DNA of 64,000 nt, from assembly GCA_047971315.1 (NCBI GenBank), contig JBKDZP010000002.1, forward strand, positions 41,098-105,097, in the 5' to 3' direction. The position numbers and the translations under genes are program-made. The notes beneath the pieces were generated by a model. It was not told the origin of the DNA. It worked only from the letters and a program-made list of their open reading frames with translations, and made no database searches. Every line of letters begins with the position of its first letter. The first letter of the stretch is position 1. This stretch comes from JBKDZP01 sp047971315. Its GTDB lineage: Bacteria; Bacillota_I; Bacilli_A; RF39; UBA660. Below are positions 54,607 through 64,000 of this stretch, one piece after another.

Positions 54607-55194
54607 ATGGCACATTATTTTGAAAATAATGAAAACTTAAAAAGTGAAATAAAAGAGATAAAATCTTTTATCCAAAAACAAGAATTTACTTTTTTTACTG
54701 ATAATGGAGTATTTTCAAAAAAAGGACTAGACTATGGAACTAGAATTTTGTTAGAAAATATTGATATTTGCAAAATAAAAGGAGACATATTAGACTTTGG
54801 ATGTGGATATGGACCAATTGGAATATTTATATCAAAAATGACAAATTTAAATGTTGACATGGTAGATATAAATAATAGAAGTCTTAATTTAGCTATTAAA
54901 AACTCTAAAAAAAATAATGTTAAAACAAACATTTTTTTAAGTAGTTTTTATAAAAATATAAGTAAAAAATATGATTTTATAATAACAAATCCACCAATTA
55001 GAATAGGAAAAAAAAACTTATATGAAATTCTTTTTGGAGCAAAAAAATACTTAAAACAAAATGGAGAACTATGGTTAGTAATAAATAAAAACCAAGGAGC
55101 TAAGTCTCTACTTGAAGACTTGAAAGCAGAATATATTACTGAAACAGTAAATAAAGATGGTGGTTTTTACGTTATTCGCGCAATAAACAATTGA
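54607..55194 (+). CDS. class I SAM-dependent methyltransferase (RsmC-like)
   Basis: The 195-residue protein has the SAM-binding motif ILDFGCGYGPIGIF near 60 and the N6/N2-type catalytic motif TNPPIR near 128 (NPP[IFY]), as in the RsmC/YbxB group often found between rplL and rpoB in Bacillota. These proteins methylate rRNA guanine or act on DNA/RNA bases. The exact target is not certain. Its TGA stop overlaps the -35 of rpoB. Confidence 0.88.
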   Translation: MAHYFENNENLKSEIKEIKSFIQKQEFTFFTDNGVFSKKGLDYGTRILLENIDICKIKGDILDFGCGYGPIGIFISKMTNLNVDMVDINNRSLNLAIKNSKKNNVKTNIFLSSFYKNISKKYDFIITNPPIRIGKKNLYEILFGAKKYLKQNGELWLVINKNQGAKSLLEDLKAEYITETVNKDGGFYVIRAINN

Positions 55195-55219
55195 CATTTT
55201 GTAATAATTTTGATAAAAT
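55191..55219 (+). promoter_or_regulatory. promoter of rpoB-rpoC
   Basis: TTGACA (55191-55196), a 17-base spacer and TAAAAT (55214-55219). The leader then has a GAATAC/GTATTC hairpin (about 55231-55256) that could act as an attenuator. Confidence 0.7.
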
Positions 55220-55289
55220 TAGATATTGACGAATACAACTTTTTTAAGCTGTATTCTCTTTGAAAAATATAGTATATAGGGGTGAAATT

Positions 55290-58200
55290 GTGTCTTATAC
55301 AGTAAAAAAATTTGGTGATCACCGTGAAAGAAGAAACTACGCAAAAACAAAAAATGCAATTGAATTAGGTAACTTACTAGAAATTCAAAAAACATCATAT
55401 GAATGGTTTATAACAAAAGGAATAGAAGAAGTATTTGAAGATATTTTTCCAGTAGAAAGTTTTACAGGAAATATGTCATTAGAATTTGGTAATTATTCAT
55501 TTGGAGAACCTAGATATTCAATTAAAGGATGTAAAGAAAGATATGCGACTTTTGCTAATCCATTAAAAGTTGAAGCTAGACTTTTTAATCATGAAACAGG
55601 AGAAGTAAAAGAACAAGAAATATATCTAGGAGATATGCCAATTATGACAGAATCAGGTACATTTGTAATTAATGGAGCTGAGAGAGTTATAGTATCTCAA
55701 CTAGTTCGTTCACCGTCTGCTTACTACGGTAAAGAAATTGATAAAAATGGTCGACTTGTAATAACTAGTCAAATTATACCAAGTCGTGGAACTTGGTTAG
55801 AATATGAATTAGATGCAAGAGATGTTATTCATGTTAGAATTGATCGCACAAGAAAAGTACCAATAACAACATTACTTAGAGCGATAGGTTTATCAACTGA
55901 TGCAGATATTATTGACCTATTTGGAGAAAATGATTATATTGATCGTACAATGGCTAAGGATGCAAACAAAAATACTGATGAAGCATTAATTGATATTCAT
56001 TCAAAATTACGCCCAGGAGAACCATCAACATTAGATAGTGCGAAAAATCAATTAATTTCACATTTCTTTGATTCATTCCGTTACGATTTAGCACGTGTTG
56101 GACGTTATAAATTTAACTTAAAATTAAGTGTTGTAGATAGATTACTAGGATGTACTCTTGCAGAAACAATAAAATATGATGATATTATAATTGAAAAAGG
56201 AACATTAATAACTAAGGAAGTTTTAGAAACTCTAAAACCAGCCTTAGAAAATGGTTATGGTGTTAAAGAAGCATTAATAAATAATGATTTAGATACTTAT
56301 AATAAAGTACAAATTATAAAAGTATATTCTAATACTAAACCAGATAAAATAGTTAAAATAATTGGTAATGATAATACTGTTTCAATAAAAAGATTAACAA
56401 TCTCTGATATTTATGCGACTGTATCATATTATTTAAATTTATTAGATGGAATAGGAAATTTTGATGAAATTGATCATTTATCAAATAGACGTGTACGTCA
56501 AGTAGGTGAACTATTACAAAATCAATTTAGAATTGGAGTAAGTCGAATTGAAAGAGTAATTAGAGATCGTATGAGTACTCAAGAAAGTACAGAAGTTACA
56601 CCAAAAACATTAATAAATATTAGACCACTTACTGCAGCAATTAAAGAATTCTTTGGAAGTAGTCAATTATCACAATTCATGGATCAAACAAATCCGGTAG
56701 CGGAACTTACAAACAAAAGAAGATTATCGTCTTTAGGACCTGGTGGTTTATCAAGAGATAGAGCAGGTATGGAAGTACGTGACGTTAATCCTTCACACTA
56801 TGGTAGACTTTGTCCAATTGAATCTCCAGAAGGACCAAATATTGGACTAATTACATCATTAGCAAGCTATGCTAGAGTAAATGAATATGGATTTATTATG
56901 ACTCCATATCGTAAAGTTAAAAATTCAATTTTAACAGATGAAATAGTGTATATGACAGCTGATGAAGAAACAGCTTATTATATTTCACAAGCAACTGTAA
57001 AAGTAGATGAAAATAATAAAATAACAGCTACTAGAGTACCAGTTAGATATCTTGGCGATACTATCATAATAGATACTGAACAAGTAGATTATATTGATGT
57101 TTCACCACAACAAGTTGTATCAATTACAACAGCAGGAATTCCATTCCTTGAACATGATGATGGAAAAAGAGCACTGATGGGTGCAAACATGCAACGTCAA
57201 GCTATACCTTTATTAAAAGCAGAAGCTCCACTTGTAGGAACAGGTGTTGAAGCAATCGCTGCTAGAGATTCTGGTGCTGTCATAATGTCAAAAGCAGATG
57301 GGATTGTTGAATATGTGGATGCTAGAAAAATAATAGTAAAAACAGTTGGTGGTATGGATACATATTATTTAAGTGGTTTTGAAGAAAGTAATGCTGGAAC
57401 ATGTTATCATCAAATACCAATTGTAAAATTAGGTGACATTGTTAAAAAGGACATGGTTATTGCAGATGGACCATCAACTGAACAAGGTGAAATGGCCTTA
57501 GGTAAAAACGTAACAGTAGCATTTATGAATTATAATGGGTATAACTATGAAGATGCTATCATTTTAAATGAAAAATTAGTAAAAGATGATGTATATACTT
57601 CAATACATATTGAAGATTATCAAATTGAATGTCGTGATACAAAACTTGGACCTGAAGAATTTACACGAGATATTCCAAATGTAAGTGAAGAAGCACGAAA
57701 AAATTTAGATGATAATGGAATTATTCGTATTGGAACTGAAGTTAAAAATGATGATATTTTAGTAGGTAAAGTAACTCCAAAAGGAATGGCTGAACTTACA
57801 TCAGAAGAAAAATTATTACATGCTATTTTTGGTGAAAAAACTCGTGAAGTAAGAGATACTTCATTACGTGTTCCAAACGGTGGAGCAGGTATTGTTCATG
57901 ATGTAAAAATATTTACTAAAGAAGATTGTGATGAATTACCAGCTGGTGTATCTAAAATTGTTCGTGTTTATATTGCACAAAAAAGAAAAATTACAGTTGG
58001 AGATAAAATGGCTGGACGTCATGGTAATAAGGGGGTTATCTCACTAGTTTTACCTGAAGAAGATATGCCATATTTACCAAATGGTAAACCAGTAGACATA
58101 TTGCTTAATCCACTTGGGGTTCCAAGTCGTATGAATATTGGACAAATCTTAGAAATGCATTTAGGAATGGCTGCTCAAGAATTGGGTATACATATTGCAA

Positions 58201-58892
58201 CACCTGTATTTGATGGTGCAACACGTACTGAAATTATAGATGCTTTAAAAGAAGCAAATTTAGATGAAGATGGAAAAGCTCAACTATATGATGGTAGAAC
58301 AGGTGATCCATTTGATAACCGTGTAAGTGTAGGTGTAATGTATATGATTAAACTTCACCACATGGTAGATGATAAATTACATGCTAGATCAACTGGGCCA
58401 TACTCTTTAGTAACACAACAACCACTTGGTGGAAAAGCACAATTTGGTGGACAAAGATTTGGAGAAATGGAAGTTTGGGCATTATATGCATATGGAGCAG
58501 CAAATGTATTACAAGAAATGATGACAATTAAATCTGATGATGTTATTGGACGTGTCAAAATATATGAAGCTTTAGTAAAAGGAACACCACTTCCAAAATC
58601 AGGAATACCAGAATCATTTAGAGTTCTTATTAAAGAATTCCAAGCTTTAGGACTTGATATTACTGTTGAAAATCAAGATGGTGAGTTTGTTGAACTTAAA
58701 TCTTTAGAAGAAGAAGAAGTATCTTTCTTAGCAGAAAGTGAATTAGAAACTGAATTATTTTTATCTGATAAAGAGGAAAAATTAGAAACAGATGAAATTG
58801 TTGAAGCAGATGAATCAGACGAAGTTGATGAATTTGGAGATTTAGATAGTCTTGATGATTCAGAAGCATATGGAGAAGGGGGCAAAAATTAA
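55290..58892 (+). CDS. rpoB: RNA polymerase beta subunit
   Basis: RpoB forms half of the RNA polymerase active-site cleft. The 1200-residue protein has all expected blocks, such as GTFVINGAERVIVSQLVRSPS, FFGSSQLSQFMDQTNPVAELTNKRRLSSLGPGG (rifampicin region) and GDKMAGRHGNKG. Ile/Leu-rich core aside, it has an unusually long acidic C-terminal tail of about 65 residues (Glu/Asp/Ser-rich). Start GTG 55290 follows GGGGTG; the TTG 55260 upstream lacks a ribosome binding site. It overlaps the rpoC start by one base (TAATG). Confidence 0.98.
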   Translation: MSYTVKKFGDHRERRNYAKTKNAIELGNLLEIQKTSYEWFITKGIEEVFEDIFPVESFTGNMSLEFGNYSFGEPRYSIKGCKERYATFANPLKVEARLFNHETGEVKEQEIYLGDMPIMTESGTFVINGAERVIVSQLVRSPSAYYGKEIDKNGRLVITSQIIPSRGTWLEYELDARDVIHVRIDRTRKVPITTLLRAIGLSTDADIIDLFGENDYIDRTMAKDANKNTDEALIDIHSKLRPGEPSTLDSAKNQLISHFFDSFRYDLARVGRYKFNLKLSVVDRLLGCTLAETIKYDDIIIEKGTLITKEVLETLKPALENGYGVKEALINNDLDTYNKVQIIKVYSNTKPDKIVKIIGNDNTVSIKRLTISDIYATVSYYLNLLDGIGNFDEIDHLSNRRVRQVGELLQNQFRIGVSRIERVIRDRMSTQESTEVTPKTLINIRPLTAAIKEFFGSSQLSQFMDQTNPVAELTNKRRLSSLGPGGLSRDRAGMEVRDVNPSHYGRLCPIESPEGPNIGLITSLASYARVNEYGFIMTPYRKVKNSILTDEIVYMTADEETAYYISQATVKVDENNKITATRVPVRYLGDTIIIDTEQVDYIDVSPQQVVSITTAGIPFLEHDDGKRALMGANMQRQAIPLLKAEAPLVGTGVEAIAARDSGAVIMSKADGIVEYVDARKIIVKTVGGMDTYYLSGFEESNAGTCYHQIPIVKLGDIVKKDMVIADGPSTEQGEMALGKNVTVAFMNYNGYNYEDAIILNEKLVKDDVYTSIHIEDYQIECRDTKLGPEEFTRDIPNVSEEARKNLDDNGIIRIGTEVKNDDILVGKVTPKGMAELTSEEKLLHAIFGEKTREVRDTSLRVPNGGAGIVHDVKIFTKEDCDELPAGVSKIVRVYIAQKRKITVGDKMAGRHGNKGVISLVLPEEDMPYLPNGKPVDILLNPLGVPSRMNIGQILEMHLGMAAQELGIHIATPVFDGATRTEIIDALKEANLDEDGKAQLYDGRTGDPFDNRVSVGVMYMIKLHHMVDDKLHARSTGPYSLVTQQPLGGKAQFGGQRFGEMEVWALYAYGAANVLQEMMTIKSDDVIGRVKIYEALVKGTPLPKSGIPESFRVLIKEFQALGLDITVENQDGEFVELKSLEEEEVSFLAESELETELFLSDKEEKLETDEIVEADESDEVDEFGDLDSLDDSEAYGEGGKN

Positions 58893-61800
58893 TGAATGTT
58901 AATAATTTTGAAGGATTAAAAATTGCCATTGCTTCCCCAGAAAAAATAAGACAATGGTCTCATGGTGAAGTAAAAAAAGCTGAAACAATAAATTATAGAA
59001 CTTTAAAACCAGAACGTGATGGATTATTTTGTGAAAAAATATTTGGACCATCTAAAGACTTTGAATGTTCTTGTGGTAAATATAAAAGATTAAGATATAA
59101 AAATATTGTTTGTGATAAATGTGGAGTAGAAGTAACTAGTTCAAAAGTTAGACGAGATCGTTTAGGACATATTGAATTAGCTACTCCTGTTTCTCACATA
59201 TGGTTCTTTAAAGGAATACCATCTAGAATGGGACTTGTTCTTGATATGTCTCCAAGAGACTTAGAAGAAGTATTATATTTCGTTTCTTATGTTGTTTTAG
59301 ATCCAGGTGCAGCTCCTTTAGAAAAAAAACAAACAATAAGTGATAAAGAATATCGCGCATATTATGAAAAATACGGAAATACTTTCCGTGTTGGAATGGG
59401 TGCCGAAGCAATTAAAGAATTACTTACACATGTTGAAATAGAACCTGAAGTTGAAAAAATTAAAGTTGAAATTGAAGAAATTAAAGATACAACTAGTCAA
59501 AAACGTATTCGTTTAATAAAAAGACTTGATGTACTTAATGCATTTATAGAATCTGGAAACAAGCCAGAATGGATGATAATGGATGCAATTCCAGTAATTC
59601 CACCTGAACTTCGTCCAATGATTCAATTAGATGGTGGTAGATTCGCAACATCTGATTTAAATGATTTATATAGACGTGTAATTAACCGTAATAATCGTTT
59701 AAAAAAATTAATAGAATTAGGAGCTCCTTCAATCATTATTCAAAATGAAAAACGTATGCTTCAAGAAGCAGTAGATGCTTTATTTGATAATGGTAGAAGA
59801 GGACGTAATATTACAGGAGCTGGGAATCGCCCACTTAAATCATTATCTAGTATGTTAAAAGGAAAACAAGGTCGTTTTCGCCAAAACTTATTAGGTAAAC
59901 GTGTTGATTATTCTGGACGTTCAGTTATCGTTGTTGGACCTACATTAAAAATGTATGAATGTGGAATTCCAAAAGAAATGGCTTTAGAATTATTTAAACC
60001 ACATGTAATAAATGGTTTAGTATCTAAAGAAATTGCTTCAAATATAAAAGCAGCAAAAAGAATGATTGAAAATCAAGATCCACGTGTATGGGATATAGTT
60101 GAAGAAAAAATTAAAGAACATCCAGTAATGTTAAACCGTGCTCCAACCTTACATAGACTTGGAATTCAAGCATTTGAGCCTAAGTTAATTAGTGGTAGAG
60201 CAATACGTCTTCATCCGCTTGTTTGTGCAGCATTTAATGCTGACTTCGATGGAGATCAAATGGCAGTACACGTTCCAATTAGTGAAGAAGCACAAGCAGA
60301 GGCTCGTATTCTTATGTTAGGTGCAAATAATATTTTATCTCCAAAAGATGGAAAACCAATTGTTACTCCGGGTCAAGATATGGTACTTGGTAATTACTAT
60401 ATTACAATTGAAAGAGCTGGATTAATAGGTGAAGGTAGAGTATTTAAAAATCCTAATGAAGCATTAATGGCTTATGAAAGAAGAGAAATTACATTACATA
60501 CTAGAATAGTTGTTCCAGTATGTGGATTTAAATATAAGATTTTCTCAACTGAACAATTAGATAAATACTTAGTAACTACAGTTGGTAAAATTAAATTTAA
60601 TGAAATTTTTCCAGATACTTTCCAATATATAAACGATGGAAGTAATGAAAATATTGAAAGTTTTACTCCAAGTAAATATTTCTTAGAAAAAGGAACTAAT
60701 TTAAAAGAAACAATTGAAAATATGAGTGTTGTTAATCCGTTTAATAAAGGTGTATTTAGTAAATTGATTGCTCAAATATACAAAAGATATCAAACAACTG
60801 AAACATCAGTAATGCTAGATAAATTAAAAGATTTAGGATTTAAATATTCAACAATATCTGGTATTTCAATTTCTATTGATGATATTAAAGAAAGTAGAAA
60901 TAAAGAAGAAGTTGTTAAAGTAAGCCAAGAAAAAGTTGATCAAGTCAATAAACAATTTAAACGTGGATTAATAACTGATGATGAACGTTATCTTAAAGTA
61001 ATTGATATATGGACTGATGCTAAAAAGCAAATATCTGAAGAACTTGTAGAAATGGTTAAAGAAACAAAAAATAACTCTGTTTCAATGATGATTGATTCAA
61101 AAGCTCGTGGAGATATTGGTTCATTAACCCAACTAGTTGGGATGAGAGGACTATTCGCTAAACCAAATGGTACATTAGAAGAAATTCCCGTTTTATCAAA
61201 CTTTAGTGAAGGTGTTACAATTTCAGAATTCTTCCTTTCAACCCATGGAGCTCGTAAAGGTGCCGTTGATACAGCATTAAAAACAGCAGATGCTGGTTAT
61301 TTAACAAGAAGACTTGTTGATGTTTCACAAGATATAATTGTTAGAAATGATGATTGTGGAACAGATGATGGTGTAGTTGTGGAAGCTTTCTATAATACTG
61401 ATGGAACTTTAATTGAAAGTTTAGAAGATAGAATTATAGGACGCTATACAAATAAGAAAGTAATTCACCCAGATACAAAAGAAGTAATTGTTGACAGAAA
61501 TGTTTATATTACTGAAGCATTAGCAGACAAAATAATATCAGCTAATATTAAAAAAGTATCAATTCGTACAGTTTTAACTTGTAAAAATGAACATGGAGTT
61601 TGTAAATGTTGTTATGGACGTAATTTAGCTACTGGACATATAGTTGAAAATGGAGAAGCAGTTGGTATAATGGCAGCTCAATCAATTGGTGAACCAGGTA
61701 CACAGCTTACAATGCGTACATTTAATACCGGTGGAGTTGCTGGTGATGATATTACACAAGGGTTACCTCGTGTTCAAGAATTATTTGAAGCTCGTAATCC

Positions 61801-62524
61801 AAAAGGTAAAGCTACAATCTCAGAATTAAATGGTGTTGTAACTCAAATAGTAGAAGATAATGGTAAATTAATTGTTACTGTTAAAAATGATGTTGAAACA
61901 AAAGAACATACTTCTAACTATGGAGCTAAAATAGCTGTAAGCTTAAATGAAGAAGTAAAAGCTGGGCAACGTTTAACTCATGGAGCAATTAATCCCAAAG
62001 AACTACTAGTGGTTACAAACCCAATTACAGTTCAACAATATATTTTATTAGAAATTCAAAAAGTTTATCGTTCTCAAGGTGTTGATATTAGTGATAAGCA
62101 CGTTGAAGTAATGGCAAAACGTATGATTTCTAAAATAAAAATTGTTAATACAGGAGATTCATTATTCTTACCTGGAACAATGGTTAATATAAATCATTTT
62201 ACAGATATTAATAAAGATTTAATATTACAAGGTAAAAGACCTGCAACAGGGAGACCAGTATTATTAGGTATTACAAAAGCATCTCTTGAAACAGATTCAT
62301 TCTTATCTGCTGCTTCATTCCAAGAAACTACTCGTATTTTAACTGATGCGGCAATTCATGGAAAAGTAGATCACTTAAATGGACTTAAAGAAAATGTAAT
62401 CATTGGTAAATTAATACCAGCTGGTACAGGAGCTAAAAAGTATCGTGATTGTGATTATGAATTAGAAGTTTCTAAAAAGGAAATAGAACCATTAGAAGAA
62501 TTAGAATCAGAATTAATGGATTAA
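58892..62524 (+). CDS. rpoC: RNA polymerase beta' subunit
   Basis: RpoC carries the catalytic Mg. The 1210-residue protein has the N-terminal zinc ribbon CSCGKYKRLRYKNIVCDKCG near 60-80, the absolutely conserved NADFDGDQMAVH near 449, the bridge-helix and trigger-loop region (AAQSIGEPGTQLTMRTFNTGG) and a second zinc cluster (CKNEHGVCKCCYG). The stop sits in the stem of its terminator (62519-62549). Confidence 0.98.
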   Translation: MNVNNFEGLKIAIASPEKIRQWSHGEVKKAETINYRTLKPERDGLFCEKIFGPSKDFECSCGKYKRLRYKNIVCDKCGVEVTSSKVRRDRLGHIELATPVSHIWFFKGIPSRMGLVLDMSPRDLEEVLYFVSYVVLDPGAAPLEKKQTISDKEYRAYYEKYGNTFRVGMGAEAIKELLTHVEIEPEVEKIKVEIEEIKDTTSQKRIRLIKRLDVLNAFIESGNKPEWMIMDAIPVIPPELRPMIQLDGGRFATSDLNDLYRRVINRNNRLKKLIELGAPSIIIQNEKRMLQEAVDALFDNGRRGRNITGAGNRPLKSLSSMLKGKQGRFRQNLLGKRVDYSGRSVIVVGPTLKMYECGIPKEMALELFKPHVINGLVSKEIASNIKAAKRMIENQDPRVWDIVEEKIKEHPVMLNRAPTLHRLGIQAFEPKLISGRAIRLHPLVCAAFNADFDGDQMAVHVPISEEAQAEARILMLGANNILSPKDGKPIVTPGQDMVLGNYYITIERAGLIGEGRVFKNPNEALMAYERREITLHTRIVVPVCGFKYKIFSTEQLDKYLVTTVGKIKFNEIFPDTFQYINDGSNENIESFTPSKYFLEKGTNLKETIENMSVVNPFNKGVFSKLIAQIYKRYQTTETSVMLDKLKDLGFKYSTISGISISIDDIKESRNKEEVVKVSQEKVDQVNKQFKRGLITDDERYLKVIDIWTDAKKQISEELVEMVKETKNNSVSMMIDSKARGDIGSLTQLVGMRGLFAKPNGTLEEIPVLSNFSEGVTISEFFLSTHGARKGAVDTALKTADAGYLTRRLVDVSQDIIVRNDDCGTDDGVVVEAFYNTDGTLIESLEDRIIGRYTNKKVIHPDTKEVIVDRNVYITEALADKIISANIKKVSIRTVLTCKNEHGVCKCCYGRNLATGHIVENGEAVGIMAAQSIGEPGTQLTMRTFNTGGVAGDDITQGLPRVQELFEARNPKGKATISELNGVVTQIVEDNGKLIVTVKNDVETKEHTSNYGAKIAVSLNEEVKAGQRLTHGAINPKELLVVTNPITVQQYILLEIQKVYRSQGVDISDKHVEVMAKRMISKIKIVNTGDSLFLPGTMVNINHFTDINKDLILQGKRPATGRPVLLGITKASLETDSFLSAASFQETTRILTDAAIHGKVDHLNGLKENVIIGKLIPAGTGAKKYRDCDYELEVSKKEIEPLEELESELMD

Positions 62525-62549
62525 GGTAAAACTCCTTAATCTTTTTTTT
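62519..62549 (+). terminator. rho-independent terminator overlapping the rpoC stop
   Basis: The stem GATTAAGG/CCTTAATC encloses a seven-base loop and is followed by T8. Confidence 0.9.
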
Positions 62550-62632
62550 GTAAAAAAAAGCTAATTTTGTAGTTTTTATTGAAAATTAATACTAAATAGT
62601 ATAAAATATTAATAGAAAATAGGTGCATAATT

Positions 62633-63280
62633 ATGTTTAGTAAAAATGGATTTACATTAGTAGAAATGATGGCTGTATTGATGGTTTTAGCGATTATTAC
62701 AGTTGTTACTGTTCCACTAGCAATGAATCTTGTCCAAAGTGCTAATGAAAGTCAAAAAGAGAATTTTTTAAATGATTTATATTTATCAGCTGAAGCATAT
62801 ATTCAAGATAATATCGATACATTTTCTATTTTAGATATCCAAAATTCAAAAGCATATATAAGTATTGAAGATATAATTCAATCAGATTATATTAATAGTC
62901 AAACATACGACCCCAATACTGGTGAAATATTAGAAAATGAATCTGAATACACAATTATTGTTACAAAAGATGAGAATAATACATTAAATTATGAGTTTGT
63001 TTATGAAAAGTTATTAATGATTCCAACTTATTCAATAACTCCAACTCAACGTTCAATAGAAAAAAAAGTTACAATTAACTATCCAAAAAAACAAGTTGGA
63101 TTTGAATTTTCTTATAGTATAGATAATGGTATAACATGGATAGTTGAAGAAAATGAAACGGTAAATTTATCTTTTAGTACAGTTGGAACCATAATTGCAA
63201 GAGTATTTACTGGAACAAAATATCTTACTGCATCATCATATACAATTACAGAATTAGATTTAATAATTATAGAAACTTAA
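62633..63280 (+). CDS. prepilin/pseudopilin-like protein downstream of rpoC
   Basis: The 215-residue protein has a short leader (MFSKN) and the methylation motif GFTLVEMMAV, followed by one hydrophobic helix. The extracytoplasmic part has a helical segment to about residue 90 and a C-terminal beta-rich domain that resembles an Ig/bacterial surface fold (VGFEFSYSIDNGITWIVEE). No Cys. No pilus assembly genes are near. RBS is weak (AGGTGCATAATT). A TATAAA near 62600 may be its -10. Confidence 0.8.
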   Translation: MFSKNGFTLVEMMAVLMVLAIITVVTVPLAMNLVQSANESQKENFLNDLYLSAEAYIQDNIDTFSILDIQNSKAYISIEDIIQSDYINSQTYDPNTGEILENESEYTIIVTKDENNTLNYEFVYEKLLMIPTYSITPTQRSIEKKVTINYPKKQVGFEFSYSIDNGITWIVEENETVNLSFSTVGTIIARVFTGTKYLTASSYTITELDLIIIET

Positions 63281-63398
63281 TTTTTTTAATTATATTTTAA
63301 ACTTAAAAACAATTAAATAACATTATTTATTCTCAATTTATATATTATAAAAAAACAAATGTAAATCCTAATTTGACAATTTGTTCATTTGTAAATGA

Positions 63399-64000
63399 TG
63401 TGAGACAAAAAAGTTGAAAAAATTAAAAGCAATATGATATAGTTAAAATATTAATTATTGAATGTTGTTTTAATTTTCTTTCTCATTTCAATAGGTGTTA
63501 ACCAATCTAGAGTTTGCATAGGAATGTTGTTAGATCTTTTAAGATAATTCTTCATTTGATAAATTAAATCATCATATGAAAAAAATGATAGAAATTTGTA
63601 GAATCTTTCACCATCTATTTTATGACTTCTTTCAACTTTACCATTATGTCTAGGAGTTCTAGGCTTAATTAATTTATGATTTATATTTAAACTGTTACAA
63701 AAAACATCAAATGGATGAATCTTATCTGTGTTCATTGTATAAGTAAATTCCAAACCATTATCAGTTTGAATTGTTTCTGGTTTGTATTCAAAGAAAATAA
63801 TAGCTCTTTTAATAAAATCAATATTGGAGTAAGAAGATTGCTCACGATAAGGATAAATAAATCTTTCTCTTGAAGCTTCATCGATTACAGTGTATTGATA
63901 GAATTTATCAGGTTTATCATCAACATAACATTGTTTTGGAATATATTTAACATCTAATTGCCATTTAATTCCTATGTTTTCTGGTGTTTCGTATTTTTTA
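63399..64000 (-). mobile_element. 3' part of an IS481-like insertion sequence, running off the window
   Basis: The minus strand carries the C-terminal part of a DDE transposase (63451-64000). The probable end of the element lies near 63399 (TGTGAGACAAAAAAGTTG), which could be the terminal inverted repeat. The other end lies outside the window, so the repeat and any target-site duplication cannot be confirmed. Confidence 0.65.
63451..64000 (-). CDS. IS481-like DDE transposase, partial (N-terminus beyond the window)
   Basis: About 183 residues of the DDE integrase core are visible and stay open to the edge: first catalytic Asp in QLDVKYIP, second Asp in QTDNGLEF and the Glu in NGKVERSH, all in the right order and spacing. 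RPDKFYQY-type segments and SREERFIYPY-like text (ASRERFIYPYRE) fit IS481/IS3-type transposases. There is no lesion in the visible part, so it may be functional. The stop is TAA at 63451-63453. Confidence 0.82.
   Translation of the reverse strand, partial: KKYETPENIGIKWQLDVKYIPKQCYVDDKPDKFYQYTVIDEASRERFIYPYREQSSYSNIDFIKRAIIFFEYKPETIQTDNGLEFTYTMNTDKIHPFDVFCNSLNINHKLIKPRTPRHNGKVERSHKIDGERFYKFLSFFSYDDLIYQMKNYLKRSNNIPMQTLDWLTPIEMRKKIKTTFNN

Noticed and set aside
62519..63300. Duplicated terminator around the prepilin gene after rpoC
   Set aside because: No repeat of the rpoC terminator is found after 63280.
1..64000. UGA read as tryptophan (Mollicutes code) because several frames contain TGA
   Set aside because: TGA is the stop of many intact genes (yqfC, dgkA, cdd, response regulator, MBL hydrolase, methyltransferase), often as ATGA overlaps, and conserved Trp codons are TGG. 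Internal TGAs occur in pseudogenes, with gltX the single exception.
1..64000. CRISPR array
   Set aside because: No regularly spaced direct repeats and no cas-like genes were seen.
1..64000. DGR reverse transcriptase or template repeat within the window
   Set aside because: No reverse-transcriptase motif is encoded and the tail sequence (such as CCCATGGTTC) occurs only in the two lectin-tail genes.

Overview
The window is very AT-rich chromosomal DNA from a low-GC Bacillota relative, most likely an uncultured, gut-type Bacilli/Mollicutes-related lineage. Three things point there: A/T-ending codons, strong Shine-Dalgarno sites (AGGAG or GGTGATAAA), and typical Firmicutes neighbourhoods (yqfC-yqfD, ybeY-dgkA-cdd-era-yqzL-recO, secE-nusG-rplKAJL-rpoBC). 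The genetic code is the standard bacterial one: TGA is used repeatedly as a stop, often in ATGA overlaps, and Trp is TGG. yqfC, yqfD and an sspI spore-protein gene indicate an endospore former or a recent descendant of one. The organism was not identified by any search.

Layout. 1-2.9 kb: a hypothetical gene, then a decayed prepilin-like gene with a C-terminal lectin-type variable domain. 3-10.2 kb: a divergent RNB-family nuclease, mutS and an ABC exporter pair. 10.2-12.1 kb: an intact prepilin-like gene with an FGE/C-type-lectin-like tail that resembles a diversity-generating-retroelement (DGR) target; it sits between two 40-bp copies of the end and terminator of the upstream permease gene. 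12.2-22.7 kb: housekeeping genes (yqfC, yqfD, vanZ-like, ybeY, dgkA, cdd, era, yqzL, DUF1653, recO, yuiD-like, gltX with an in-frame TGA, murE, mraY). 23-26.2 kb: sspI and a wrecked type VII secretion ATPase (essC-like). 26.3-35.9 kb: lemA, a DUF2207 protein, rnhB, an MBL-fold hydrolase, a two-component system behind a Pho-box-like promoter, and an LtaS-like enzyme. 35.9-42.3 kb: a degraded mobilizable element (large serine recombinase, Mob relaxase, sigma-region-4-like, WYL and SIS genes, nearly all broken), ending next to tRNA-Gly and tRNA-Cys. 42.7-50.7 kb: an LCP protein with extra domains, a prepilin-like gene, a probable 6S RNA, ftsK/spoIIIE, two related coiled-coil proteins and a phosphoesterase. 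50.7-62.5 kb: secE-nusG-X-rplK-rplA-rplJ-rplL-methyltransferase-rpoB-rpoC, with L1-type and L10-type leaders. 62.6-64 kb: another prepilin-like gene and the 3' part of an IS481-like transposase running off the edge.

The most interesting signal is the pair of prepilin/variable-lectin cassettes at 0.6-2.9 and 10.1-12.1 kb. Each lies between two copies of a rho-independent terminator. The recent one has 39/40 identical flanks including the last codons of the upstream gene. This suggests that surface-pilin genes with a hypervariable tail move or duplicate by joining at gene 3' ends. No reverse transcriptase or template repeat is visible in the window, so a DGR would have to act from elsewhere.
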